Shown one piece after another: positions 30,364-39,518 of a stretch of DNA of 64,000 nt (positions are counted from its first letter, which is position 1; each line of letters opens with the position of its first letter). The stretch spans positions 104,558-168,557 of the forward strand of contig JAAYUI010000010.1 of the NCBI GenBank assembly GCA_012517765.1, given 5' to 3'. The position numbers were made by a program, and so were the translations under genes. This stretch comes from Caldisericales bacterium. Lineage in GTDB: Bacteria; Caldisericota; Caldisericia; JAAYUI01. The notes under the pieces are model-generated. The model saw only the letters and a program-made list of their open reading frames with translations. It searched no databases and was not told where the DNA came from.

Positions 30364-30923
30364 GCCACAAATCCCCAGAACATGAGTATCACAAATCCAA
30401 TTATTATCAGCTGCCACAGGTAGGCATGCGCAAATTCAAATGCATTTGGCCACCAGGCGCCAATCATCCCGAGGAACACAAATCTGATAAGGTTTACAAC
30501 ATATATAAACGGTATCCCGGCTGCAAAACCAATCAGTCTGTTCCTCCAGCTTGTTGGATAGGGTAAAACGGCCGCTGAATAGGCTATCCAGGCATAGATA
30601 CCCGTGCATTCATATATGATCTGAAATTTGAACTGACCAAGATTTATGTACATTCCAGTATTGCTTCTAAATGCCGTTTCAATCGAGGCACTTATTCCAA
30701 AGAGCTTTAGTATTGCAACAAGGGGATAGGCTGTTGCGTAGGCAAGTGCTTTTTCAAGCGGATTGAGAAAGCCATCCGGATAACCATTTGCTGAATATGT
30801 AGGGATGTTTATATGAGTTACCACCTGAAGGACAATAGCAGTCAGAATACCCCAGAGTATCCATAACCACACACTTCGGTTATTTTTAAAGAGATCCGTT
30901 ATCCTTGACTGGATGTTTTTCAT
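30330..30923 (-). CDS. Exosortase/archaeosortase family transpeptidase (XrtH-like)
   Basis: Start ATG 30923 (SD GAGGTGAAG); catalytic signatures Cys YECTGIYAWIAYSAAVLPYP, Arg NLIRFVFLGMIGAW, His FEFAHAYLWQ in a multi-TM protein. Confidence 0.9.
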   Translation of the reverse strand: MKNIQSRITDLFKNNRSVWLWILWGILTAIVLQVVTHINIPTYSANGYPDGFLNPLEKALAYATAYPLVAILKLFGISASIETAFRSNTGMYINLGQFKFQIIYECTGIYAWIAYSAAVLPYPTSWRNRLIGFAAGIPFIYVVNLIRFVFLGMIGAWWPNAFEFAHAYLWQLIIIGFVILMFWGFVAWSNKQKTLQA

Positions 30924-30973
30924 CTTCACCTCAAGACAATAAATTAAAGCCAATAACCTTTTTTGACAAGAAC

Positions 30974-31018
30974 AAAATGAAAAACGGGGAACCTTAATGG
31001 TTCCCCGTTTTTCATTTT
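30974..31018 (-). terminator. Long-stem intrinsic terminator after the S8 protease gene
   Basis: Perfect 20-bp stem AAAATGAAAAACGGGGAACC / GGTTCCCCGTTTTTCATTTT with 5-nt loop. Confidence 0.85.
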
Positions 31019-31037
31019 AGATGTTAAAGTTCAGAAA

Positions 31038-34000
31038 TCAGGCCACTTCTTCTTTTTTCCTGAAGAGGAAGAAAGCGCCAATTGCTATTACGCCAGCGAC
31101 AACTGCGATGAGTCCATAAGTTCCGAGCATTGGGACTTCTGGCGGAGGTGTGACTGCAGAGCGGAGGTTTCCACCAGAGACCACGAAAGCGTAAGTCTGC
31201 GGGATGTTGGTTGAAGACTGTTCAACGCGTGAACCTGAAACTGTCACTGTCCATGTGCCCTTCTTGACCTGAACCGGCGGAATTACTACGCGTTCAACAT
31301 TATTTCTCCTGTCGAAGTTTGTGCCGCCCGGGTTGGAGAGGGATATTCTTCCCCAAGTCTCATAAACATTTGTATGGGCATCGACATGTGGGTCTGTTGT
31401 GTAAACGTTGCCATGGTATTCTGTTCCACCCGGATCAATGACAATGAGGTCGAGGTCGTTGGCAAGTGCAACTTGTGGGTTTGGATGTTTTGGCATGTCA
31501 GTCCAGCAAAGCGTTGCTTCGAATGGGACAGTGTCGTCAAGGACATCATAATAGTAAGCATGACGCTCGCCGGTGGTGATACCGGAGATGTGATCTTCAT
31601 AGGTCATCATTGTTGGTGCGTCCGGGAAGAGTGACTTGTGTATGTCGAGCCTTCCAAATCCCTGGTCATAGCTTGGCTTGGCCGAAAGAACAAACCAAGC
31701 GTTGTAGTTTTGTGGAATATTAAGGTCATAATCAAGCTGGCCGCCAAGGTTCCTGGCACCATGAATAAGTGTAGCTTTGATTAGAGCGGACTGCGGATGT
31801 GGATAAAGCGTGAGTCCCCTGTTCTGATAATACTGCCTTGTTATTGCGGCTGCTCCGGCAACAAAACCTGTTGCACATGAAGTACCTTCCATGATTGCAT
31901 AATGGCGGTACATTCCATGGCCACCACCACCTGGTGTTGCGGTTGACGGATGACGCATGAGGTATGGCCCACCAAGTTGCACATTTCCATCGGTGACCTG
32001 GCGGATACCATCGTAGTTGTTTCCTGTGTAATTACCATCCGGGGCCCTTACACCAATGTCCCAGTTTGTAAGGTAGGACGCAGTAGACATAATCTGTGTG
32101 CCTGGTGCCACGATGTCTGGTTTGAAGCGACCGGCCGGGTTCCATGTATTCGGGTCTGGATTACCCTGTGAGTAGTCAAGATCGGGAGTCGGTCCCCTGC
32201 CAGAAAAGGCTGCAACCTGTCCATAACCATTTGTGGCATCATTGACCCACATTGTTACTGCGCCGGCCGAATGCGTCCAGCCTTGTGGAGCACCCGAGTT
32301 GGCGGTGTTGTCTGTTGAAAGTGGAGCGCGCGGGAACCATCCACCGTACATGGCGTTATAAGTCCACGGTCTATTTGGTGTTGTTGGCCTTATTGGGCTG
32401 TATGGTGCCCACTGCTGTATTGCACGATAAGATTCGGAGGCACCAACAACGATCGGGTTCTTTGCAGTTGCCGGTGAAAGGCAGGATGTACCAAAATCTG
32501 TCTTTCCATCAGCATTTGCTGCCGGCCATCCAGCAAGGTCCGTTGGGGGCTGAGTAATGTTCTGGTAATAATAATTGAATTCGACCGGAAGGTTCTGCGA
32601 AGTGTCGCCTATTGGCGGATAATATACACCCTTGCCAGGAACTGGTACTGGGTAGGCAAGATTTGGAGGATTGTAGTATTGCGCTGCATTTGGTGTTGTA
32701 AAGCACCATGGTGAAGAATAGTATGGGCTACCTATGTACCACCCAGAAGCACCATTTGGAAGACCAAACTGTTGCCAGTCATATGGCTCGAAGTCATATA
32801 TGAATGGAGCGGCAAACCTTGTGTTTGTTGTGCCGGCATTGACAAGGAGCATGTCCTTGCGCTCCCAGCAATAGCGGTCCATCTGGTTTGCACAATAATT
32901 GTATTCATTGGAGTTATAGATATTGCCATCATAAGTGATTTCGCGATCACCAACAGGAGATGGCGGGGAACCCTGGATGTGTGTTCCACGATGTGGCATG
33001 ACCCAAGCATTGACCTGGATCCTTGCACCAAGCTGATAGGCATCATTTATGATTGTAAATACAGAATCTGGCGCCCTCAGATAACCTGATTCCGGGAGAC
33101 CCAAGTTTGACGAATAGAGGCCAAGATAACGCGGGCGACCGGCATAGGTCCAGTAAAGCCTGTATGGATAACCATATCGATAATTATATGCATCAATGAA
33201 GTTGTTTTCGGTTACTCTCTGAACAATGATGCCTGCGCGGTATGCAACGCCACGGTAGTCCCACGGGCCAGCTGAAGATGTGTTTCCAAACGGAGCTGGC
33301 AGTATTGGGAGTGACCTTCCTGAAAGAGCAGTTCCAGGAGCAACAGAGGTGCTCGGGGCATAGGTTGGTGCCTGGCCATAAGGGTTTCTTCCCTGGGCGT
33401 CATCTGTTGGTGTTGAACCTCTCGACCAGTAGCCATCACCGAAACCCGAGCCGGTAACATGGGTATCATGACCGTCCCAGTCCATCCATGGCTCAGTGCG
33501 GCTTCCCTGGACAGGAGCATTATATACGTCAACAAAACGGTTGATGTTGGCCCAGTAACCCTTTGGTGTACGTGTTGCACTACCAGTTCCTGGCGGCCAG
33601 CGCCAGTTTGGTGCCTGGCCATTGCTCCAGTTTCCGTAAGAATTAGTTTTGCGCACATAGGCAAGGTGGTCGACAACACGGCCACCGAAGTCGCCGGTAC
33701 CGGTTCCGTACTGGTCTGATACAAGATACCCGGTGTCTTCGACGTCACCGGTGTCAAGTCCGGTTCCGACAACAGCGACTATCTGGCGATAGTGTGTGCC
33801 ACCGATGTAGCTCTGTGTTCCCTGGAGTGATTCGCCATGGAGTCCAAAATGGTCAAGTCTTGCGTGTGGAAGAGGAGTTGTCCCGTCTGGAACAACACCG
33901 GAAAGTTCGTTTGCTGCCCATGCCCACTGCGAACCAATCATGTAGTTGGCAATATCATTCTGGGCCTCTGGTGCAGAGAAGGTATCAATATTGAGGACGT

Positions 34001-35042
34001 AAGGTATTTTTGCGATATCCTCAAAGGAAGCTGCCGGAGCAATAACGGTGGTGAAGGCAACTTCAAAATCACCCTTGAGAGGGTTTTGTGTAAGCTCGTT
34101 GACTGAGCCGGAAGTTCCAAAGGTGATGAACTGGGAAGCCTGGCGGATTGTCATTTTGGAATTCTTTGTTACCGGTCCATTATAATAATCTTCAACGGCT
34201 TTCCTGTCCTGTCTCCAGAACTCAACGAGCTGGTTGTATTCTTCGTCTTTCATGCCTTCCGGTCTGGCTGGCGGTTTCTGCTCGTCAAACCTTTCGATCT
34301 GGGCCATAATAAGGCTCTTGCAACCAAGCCCCTGGAGTGCCTTTGACAGGTTTGTAATCTCGGAGTCAGTAAGACCACCAGCTACTGTGATGACTACTGA
34401 TTCCTGGAGCTGGTTTTTCTCCTTGTTTTTCGGGAAGATTGTGGCCTTGAGTGCCGGATTGTGGATGGTGTAGGCCTTTACAAAATCAAGCTGGGAAAAT
34501 GCCTGGACATCGGCCTTGTTTATGCGAACAAGGTAGGTGTCTGGCCAGAGTGGATACCCGTCGAGTATCTTGGCACCCATCGAGTTGATTTTGTCAATCC
34601 AGACCTTCTTCATTGGGCCAACAAAACGGACCACATAATAAGCAAAATCGTAGGTCTTGTAGTCCCAGGCGGCAAGGTTCTTTATATAGTCATTTTCCAA
34701 CTCATCAATCTGGAAAAGTTTTGAACCAGCCTTGTCAAGAGAGAGGTGCATGCCACCAACGATGCATACATCAGCCCTTCCGATGGTGACAAAATCAATA
34801 TTGTTGTCGCCAAGGGACTTGACCTGTTCGGTCGTGGCTTCTGTAAGAATCGATCCCTGTGCATAATCTGAAAGCTTCGGGAGATGAAGGCTCTCAAAAG
34901 TGCTTCTCTGTGTGGGGTTCTTGAGATAGACAAGAAGCTGCATGACCGGCCCATCAGCAGAAGCCCTGGCACCGATACCCGCCAATGACGGGAGGACCAT
35001 CACAATGGCAAGCAACGCAGTAAGCAACTTAATTTTTCTCAT
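31038..35042 (-). CDS. Large secreted S8 (subtilisin-like, KP-43-type) serine protease with C-terminal sorting signal
   Basis: Start ATG 35042 with SD AAGGAAG; signal peptide MRKIKLLTALLAIVMVLPSLAGIGARASA; catalytic motifs VAVVGTGLDTGD, GHDTHVTGSGFGDG, EGTSCATGFVAGAAAI; C-terminus PPEVPMLGTYGLIAVVAGVIAIGAFFLFRKKEEVA. Confidence 0.9.
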   Translation of the reverse strand: MRKIKLLTALLAIVMVLPSLAGIGARASADGPVMQLLVYLKNPTQRSTFESLHLPKLSDYAQGSILTEATTEQVKSLGDNNIDFVTIGRADVCIVGGMHLSLDKAGSKLFQIDELENDYIKNLAAWDYKTYDFAYYVVRFVGPMKKVWIDKINSMGAKILDGYPLWPDTYLVRINKADVQAFSQLDFVKAYTIHNPALKATIFPKNKEKNQLQESVVITVAGGLTDSEITNLSKALQGLGCKSLIMAQIERFDEQKPPARPEGMKDEEYNQLVEFWRQDRKAVEDYYNGPVTKNSKMTIRQASQFITFGTSGSVNELTQNPLKGDFEVAFTTVIAPAASFEDIAKIPYVLNIDTFSAPEAQNDIANYMIGSQWAWAANELSGVVPDGTTPLPHARLDHFGLHGESLQGTQSYIGGTHYRQIVAVVGTGLDTGDVEDTGYLVSDQYGTGTGDFGGRVVDHLAYVRKTNSYGNWSNGQAPNWRWPPGTGSATRTPKGYWANINRFVDVYNAPVQGSRTEPWMDWDGHDTHVTGSGFGDGYWSRGSTPTDDAQGRNPYGQAPTYAPSTSVAPGTALSGRSLPILPAPFGNTSSAGPWDYRGVAYRAGIIVQRVTENNFIDAYNYRYGYPYRLYWTYAGRPRYLGLYSSNLGLPESGYLRAPDSVFTIINDAYQLGARIQVNAWVMPHRGTHIQGSPPSPVGDREITYDGNIYNSNEYNYCANQMDRYCWERKDMLLVNAGTTNTRFAAPFIYDFEPYDWQQFGLPNGASGWYIGSPYYSSPWCFTTPNAAQYYNPPNLAYPVPVPGKGVYYPPIGDTSQNLPVEFNYYYQNITQPPTDLAGWPAANADGKTDFGTSCLSPATAKNPIVVGASESYRAIQQWAPYSPIRPTTPNRPWTYNAMYGGWFPRAPLSTDNTANSGAPQGWTHSAGAVTMWVNDATNGYGQVAAFSGRGPTPDLDYSQGNPDPNTWNPAGRFKPDIVAPGTQIMSTASYLTNWDIGVRAPDGNYTGNNYDGIRQVTDGNVQLGGPYLMRHPSTATPGGGGHGMYRHYAIMEGTSCATGFVAGAAAITRQYYQNRGLTLYPHPQSALIKATLIHGARNLGGQLDYDLNIPQNYNAWFVLSAKPSYDQGFGRLDIHKSLFPDAPTMMTYEDHISGITTGERHAYYYDVLDDTVPFEATLCWTDMPKHPNPQVALANDLDLIVIDPGGTEYHGNVYTTDPHVDAHTNVYETWGRISLSNPGGTNFDRRNNVERVVIPPVQVKKGTWTVTVSGSRVEQSSTNIPQTYAFVVSGGNLRSAVTPPPEVPMLGTYGLIAVVAGVIAIGAFFLFRKKEEVA

Positions 35043-35183
35043 GTACAATCTTCCTTTCGTGCGAGGCAACACCTCAAAGGATTTCAGCCAAAAGTTCCAG
35101 AGCAGTGGCACAACTAACCCACATGCTCCGAACACAATAAAAATGGCTGTTACGCATTAACGCCTCAACCATTTGCTCGTACG

Positions 35184-35217
35184 GAGGGTATTATAACGAG
35201 AAGGTACCCTCTGTCAA
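35184..35217 (-). promoter_or_regulatory. Consensus promoter with embedded dyad operator for the S8 protease
   Basis: Minus strand TTGACA-N16-TATAAT (35217-35190); 7-bp inverted repeat GAGGGTA (35211-35205) / TACCCTC (35190-35184) within the promoter core. Confidence 0.7.
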
Positions 35218-35370
35218 TACCATATATAAAAGCATTCTGGCGCATGACCAAGTAATCAGACATACCAGTTATTCCACCAAAAAATATAAATATGGTAAAA
35301 TAATGCACAGTGTTTGAGAAATTATAACACAAGATATTTTTTTGGGAACAATTTTGTGACGTTTATTGTT

Positions 35371-35445
35371 TGGCAGCCCCGACGAGAGTCGAACTCGTAC
35401 CTACACCTTGAAAGAGTGTCGTCCTAACCGCTAGACTACGGGGCC
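35371..35445 (-). tRNA. tRNA-Glu(TTC), CCA encoded
   Basis: Reverse complement GGCCCCGTAGTCTAGCGGTTAGGACGACACTCTTTCAAGGTGTAGGTACGAGTTCGACTCTCGTCGGGGCTGCCA; anticodon loop CTTTCAA. Confidence 0.95.
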
Positions 35446-35453
35446 CTTTCACC

Positions 35454-35526
35454 TGAGTCGTGCAAGATTCGAACTTGCGACCCCCTGCTTAAAAGGCAGG
35501 TGCTCTACCTGCTGAGCTAACGACCC
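35454..35526 (-). tRNA. tRNA-Lys(TTT), CCA not encoded
   Basis: Reverse complement GGGTCGTTAGCTCAGCAGGTAGAGCACCTGCCTTTTAAGCAGGGGGTCGCAAGTTCGAATCTTGCACGACTCA; anticodon loop CTTTTAA. Confidence 0.96.
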
Positions 35527-35537
35527 ATACCCACAGA

Positions 35538-35565
35538 ATTTTATAGGTGGCCAAATACTTGTCAA
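35538..35565 (-). promoter_or_regulatory. Promoter for tRNA-Lys/tRNA-Glu
   Basis: Minus strand TTGACA-N16-TAAAAT just upstream of tRNA-Lys. Confidence 0.6.
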
Positions 35566-35574
35566 GGATTATTC

Positions 35575-35603
35575 TTGACCGTTATTTTGCATTCGGCTAA
35601 ACT
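35575..35603 (+). promoter_or_regulatory. Promoter for prfA
   Basis: TTGACC-N17-TAAACT, -10 ending 10 nt before the ATG at 35614. Confidence 0.5.
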
Positions 35604-35613
35604 GGATTTTTGC

Positions 35614-36687
35614 ATGAACAAAAGGGCACAAGGTGTAATACAGCGATATAACGAACTGGTGAAACTGTTGGCTGATCCAGCCACTCTTTCAGACCAGAAC
35701 AAGTTTAAGGAACTCTCCAGGGAACAGTCACAGCTTGCTGACATTGTAGAGTGCGCAACAATGGTTGAAAAGATAGAAAGCGAGATCGAGCAGGCAAAGA
35801 TAATGCTCTCTGGTGAAGACAGGGAACTCAAGGAGCTGGCACAGGCCGAGATTGACTCGTTAACAGCGCAGCTCGAAGCATCCTCAAGTAGACTAAACAG
35901 GCTCCTGATACCCAAAGATCCAAGGGACGAGAAGTCTGTAATTATGGAGATGAGGGCCGCAGCTGGTGGTGAGGAGTCTGCTCTCTTTGCTTCGGAGCTT
36001 TTCAGGGTCTATTCCCTGTACGCAATGAGAAGGGGATGGAAACTTGAAGTAATAGATTCCCATGCCACAGATATTGGTGGTTTCAAAGAAATAACCTTCT
36101 CCATCGAGGGCAAGGATGTATACCGCTACATGAAATATGAAAGCGGGGTGCACAGAGTGCAAAGGGTCCCAGAAACTGAGGCTTCTGGAAGAATACACAC
36201 AAGCACAATCACCGTGGCTGTTATGCAGGAAGCTGAAGATGTCGATGTCCAGATAAAACCAGAGGATTTAAGAATAGATGTCTACAGATCATCTGGGCAC
36301 GGAGGGCAATGCGTCCAAACAACTGATTCTGCAGTCAGAATAACCCACTTACCAACGGGCATCGTGATGACTTGCCAGGACGAAAGATCTCAAACTCAAA
36401 ACAAGGAAAGGGCCATGAAGGTCCTCAGGGCAAGACTTTTTGAGCTTGAACAGGAAAAACGCGAAAAGGAACAGGTCAATGCCAGGAGGGTCCAGATTGG
36501 TTCTGGCGATCGCGCAGAAAAGATCAGAACATACAATTTCCCGCAATGCCGCGTGACAGATCACCGTATTGGGTTAACTATATATAGATTGCCTGACGTG
36601 ATGATGGGCGATCTCGACCTTGTCATCAGTGAATTGATAGAGGCCGAGGAGAGGGCCAAGCTTGAGCAACTCTCAAAGACTCAGTAG
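35614..36687 (+). CDS. prfA: Peptide chain release factor 1
   Basis: GGQ motif SSGHGGQCVQTTDSAVRITHLPTG; RF1-type PxT tripeptide in RVPETEASGRIHTSTITVAVM. Confidence 0.95.
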   Translation: MNKRAQGVIQRYNELVKLLADPATLSDQNKFKELSREQSQLADIVECATMVEKIESEIEQAKIMLSGEDRELKELAQAEIDSLTAQLEASSSRLNRLLIPKDPRDEKSVIMEMRAAAGGEESALFASELFRVYSLYAMRRGWKLEVIDSHATDIGGFKEITFSIEGKDVYRYMKYESGVHRVQRVPETEASGRIHTSTITVAVMQEAEDVDVQIKPEDLRIDVYRSSGHGGQCVQTTDSAVRITHLPTGIVMTCQDERSQTQNKERAMKVLRARLFELEQEKREKEQVNARRVQIGSGDRAEKIRTYNFPQCRVTDHRIGLTIYRLPDVMMGDLDLVISELIEAEERAKLEQLSKTQ

Positions 36688-37507
36688 TAAAATCAAGGAG
36701 ATCGGGAAAATTCTTGAAGCCAGACGACCCAACCCAAACTGGGACGCGATGGAGATTGCAAGGCGTACGCTTAGGACCAGCAGACAGGAGATCATTCTGA
36801 ATCTCGGCACCATCTTGCTTTCAAAAGATGACTCCGACAAGATGACTGGAATCGCAACCAGAGTAGCAGGAGGCTTTCCACTCGAATATGCGCTTGGCGT
36901 GACGTCGTTCCTCGGAATAGACATAAAAGTCACACCTTCTGTCTTGATTCCAAGGCCAGATACAGAAATATTGGTGCTTGAAGCTGAGAAAGCAATCAAT
37001 GGAAGGGCTCTCAAGATTATAGATATCTGCACAGGTTCCGGCTGTATTGCCATAGCCCTTAAAAAAAGAAACCCACAGTGTGAAGTAACTGCAACAGACA
37101 TCTCACAGGATTGCCTCAAGATTGCGAGAGAAAATGCCACAATCAACGGGACTGGGATAAGTTTTTTACAGGCCGATCTTACAAAAAACATCAACGGAAA
37201 ATTCGATGTTTTAATTTGCAATCCACCTTACATACCCACAAAAGAAATCCCCCTTCTTGAAAAAGAAATATCATATGAGCCAATATCTGCACTTGATGGG
37301 GGAAAAGATGGTTTTGAATATTACAGGAAACTTTCCAACGAGATACCAGATGTTCTATCAGAAGAAGGTTTTGCTATAATCGAAGTGGATTGCCCAAAAA
37401 ATGAAACTGCTAAAAAACTTGAAAAAATTTTTGAAAATTACTCTTTCCGTTTCGTGCCCGACATATCAGGCAACAAGAGAGCACTCAAGCTATGGAGGAA
37501 AAAATGA
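36662..37507 (+). CDS. prmC: Release factor glutamine methyltransferase
   Basis: PRPDTEILVLEA; IIDICTGSGCIAIALKK; NPPYIPTKE; overlaps prfA. TTG start. Confidence 0.93.
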   Translation: MSNSQRLSSKIKEIGKILEARRPNPNWDAMEIARRTLRTSRQEIILNLGTILLSKDDSDKMTGIATRVAGGFPLEYALGVTSFLGIDIKVTPSVLIPRPDTEILVLEAEKAINGRALKIIDICTGSGCIAIALKKRNPQCEVTATDISQDCLKIARENATINGTGISFLQADLTKNINGKFDVLICNPPYIPTKEIPLLEKEISYEPISALDGGKDGFEYYRKLSNEIPDVLSEEGFAIIEVDCPKNETAKKLEKIFENYSFRFVPDISGNKRALKLWRKK

Positions 37508-38424
37508 AAGAATTTGATGTGGCAATTATAGGTGGCGGACCCGCCGGCCTTGGTGCTGCAATATATTCAGGAAGGGCGATGTTGAAAACAGTGCTTTTTG
37601 ACAAATTTGGCACTGGCGGCCAACTCAACTCATACGAAAAGATAGCCAACTATCCTGGTTTTTTCGAGGATACACCAACATATAGGCTCTCTGAATCACT
37701 CCTTGCACATGCACAAAGGTTCGGAGCTGAAATTATCTACGACGAAATAACCTCAATAAGCGACGATGGGGAATGGAAGGTCTTGAAAGGTCTTGCAGAT
37801 TCGTACAAAGTCCGCGCCTCAATAGTGGCCACAGGCGTGAGATACAAAAACCTTGGCGTTGAAGGCGAAGAGGGGCTAAGGGGAAGGGGCGTATCTTATT
37901 GCGCCACCTGTGATGGCCCATTTTTTGTAGGCAAGGACATTGTTGTGGTGGGCGGAGGAGACAGCGCCCTCCAGGAGGCACAGCATCTCACACAATTCGG
38001 TAGGGAAGTGACCATCATCCACAGGAGGGACGAATTTAGGGCATATCCTGATCTCAGGGAGATGGTGCAAAAACACCCAAAAATAAAATGCCTTATGAAT
38101 TCAACAGTACAATCCATTGAGGGAAAAGATTTTGTGGAAGGGATAATAATAAAAAATGTTGTAACTGGAGAGATATCAAAAATGAAAACCGATGCGGTTT
38201 TCATTTTTGTTGGTCTCCAGCCAAACACTGAGTTTCTTTCCGGGTATGCTGACCTTGATGATTACGGCTATGTAAAAACTGGCGAAGACATGTCAACATC
38301 AAAAAAAGGCGTCTTTGCAGCAGGAGACATAAGAATCAAGGACGTAAGGCAGGTGATAACGGCTGTCTCCGATGGTGCAATAGCAGCACAGAGCGCATGG
38401 AAATATATGAGTTGCAGAAAGTGA
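37504..38424 (+). CDS. trxB: Thioredoxin-disulfide reductase
   Basis: GGGPAGLGAAIYSGRAML; SYCATCDGPFF (CxxC); VVGGGDSALQEA. Confidence 0.94.
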   Translation: MKEFDVAIIGGGPAGLGAAIYSGRAMLKTVLFDKFGTGGQLNSYEKIANYPGFFEDTPTYRLSESLLAHAQRFGAEIIYDEITSISDDGEWKVLKGLADSYKVRASIVATGVRYKNLGVEGEEGLRGRGVSYCATCDGPFFVGKDIVVVGGGDSALQEAQHLTQFGREVTIIHRRDEFRAYPDLREMVQKHPKIKCLMNSTVQSIEGKDFVEGIIIKNVVTGEISKMKTDAVFIFVGLQPNTEFLSGYADLDDYGYVKTGEDMSTSKKGVFAAGDIRIKDVRQVITAVSDGAIAAQSAWKYMSCRK

Positions 38425-38432
38425 GGATTGTT

Positions 38433-39518
38433 ATGGACACAAGGATACATGATCTCAGGGAAGCGATGAAGGAGCACGGGATTGACGCTGCATTGTTTGT
38501 CAGCACAGAAACAAGGATCAACAAAAACGTTTTTTATCTTTCCGGATTTACTGGTGAAGATGGCTATTTATTAGTTACCCAGGACAGTGTGCAGCTTTTT
38601 GTCGATGGCAGGTATCCAGAACAGGCCCATGAAGAAGCAAAAAAGGGTATTGATGTGGCACTCGTTGAATACCCGATTTCAGATTTTCTCGTCAAAATGA
38701 TACAGGATGGCTGTATTCAGTCTCTTGGCCTCGAAGAAAGTATCCTTTCGCACTCTTTTTACAAAATCATGTCAGAAAAGCTTCCCAAAACAGTCTTCAA
38801 ATCTTCCGATGGCATGTGCGAAGCAATGAGGATCATCAAGAGCCAGGATGAAATTGAATTTATAAGGAATTCATGCAAAGTTGCCTGCGAATCTTTCACT
38901 GAGACACTTGGTGTCGTCAAGGAAGGGGTCTCGGAGAGAGACATCTGCGCCGAACTTGAATACCAGATGAAAAGACGTGGTGCAAAAAAACCGAGTTTCG
39001 ATATAATCATTGCTTCCGGTTTCAGGGCCGCAATGGCCCATGGCGTCGCATCAGACAAAAAACTCAAAGCAGGCGAATTTGTTGTTTTCGACTGGGGATG
39101 TTTTGTAAACAATTACGCTTCAGATTTCACAAGAACACTTATTGTTGGAGAGCCAACACCAAAACACATCGAAATCTACGACACGGTAAGGCGCGCCCAA
39201 GAAGCGGCAATGGGGAAATTTAAACCAGGAACAAAAGCTTGCGACGCCGACAAAGTGGCAAGGGATATAATTTCAAATGCCGGATATGAAAAAAACTTCA
39301 ATCATTCTCTGGGGCACGGAGTTGGCCTGGACATTCACGAGAAACCAGGTGCTTCAATGAAAACGGAAGATGAATTCAAGGCTGGCATGATATGCACAAA
39401 CGAGCCTGGAATTTATATTGAAGGGTGGGGTGGTGTCAGAATAGAAGACACCGTCCTCATAAGCAACGAGGGCGGTGTCCCGCTTGCTAATCTGTCAAAA
39501 GACCTGATTATGGTTTAG
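38433..39518 (+). CDS. Xaa-Pro aminopeptidase / M24 family peptidase
   Basis: DIIIASGFRAAMAHGVASDKKL; FDWGCFVNNYASDFTRTL; NHSLGHGVGLDIHEKPG; TNEPGIYIEGWGGVRIEDT. Confidence 0.92.
   Translation: MDTRIHDLREAMKEHGIDAALFVSTETRINKNVFYLSGFTGEDGYLLVTQDSVQLFVDGRYPEQAHEEAKKGIDVALVEYPISDFLVKMIQDGCIQSLGLEESILSHSFYKIMSEKLPKTVFKSSDGMCEAMRIIKSQDEIEFIRNSCKVACESFTETLGVVKEGVSERDICAELEYQMKRRGAKKPSFDIIIASGFRAAMAHGVASDKKLKAGEFVVFDWGCFVNNYASDFTRTLIVGEPTPKHIEIYDTVRRAQEAAMGKFKPGTKACDADKVARDIISNAGYEKNFNHSLGHGVGLDIHEKPGASMKTEDEFKAGMICTNEPGIYIEGWGGVRIEDTVLISNEGGVPLANLSKDLIMV

Noticed and set aside
33212-33772. 186-aa alternative-frame ORF inside the S8 protease
   Set aside because: Same-strand off-frame ORF with no initiation signal; the protease frame is well supported by catalytic motifs.
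35043-35183. c-di-GMP (GEMM) riboswitch in the S8 protease leader
   Set aside because: I looked for the GEMM core in the ~140-nt leader and found none; only a weak GAGG-TGTTG-CCTC hairpin is present.
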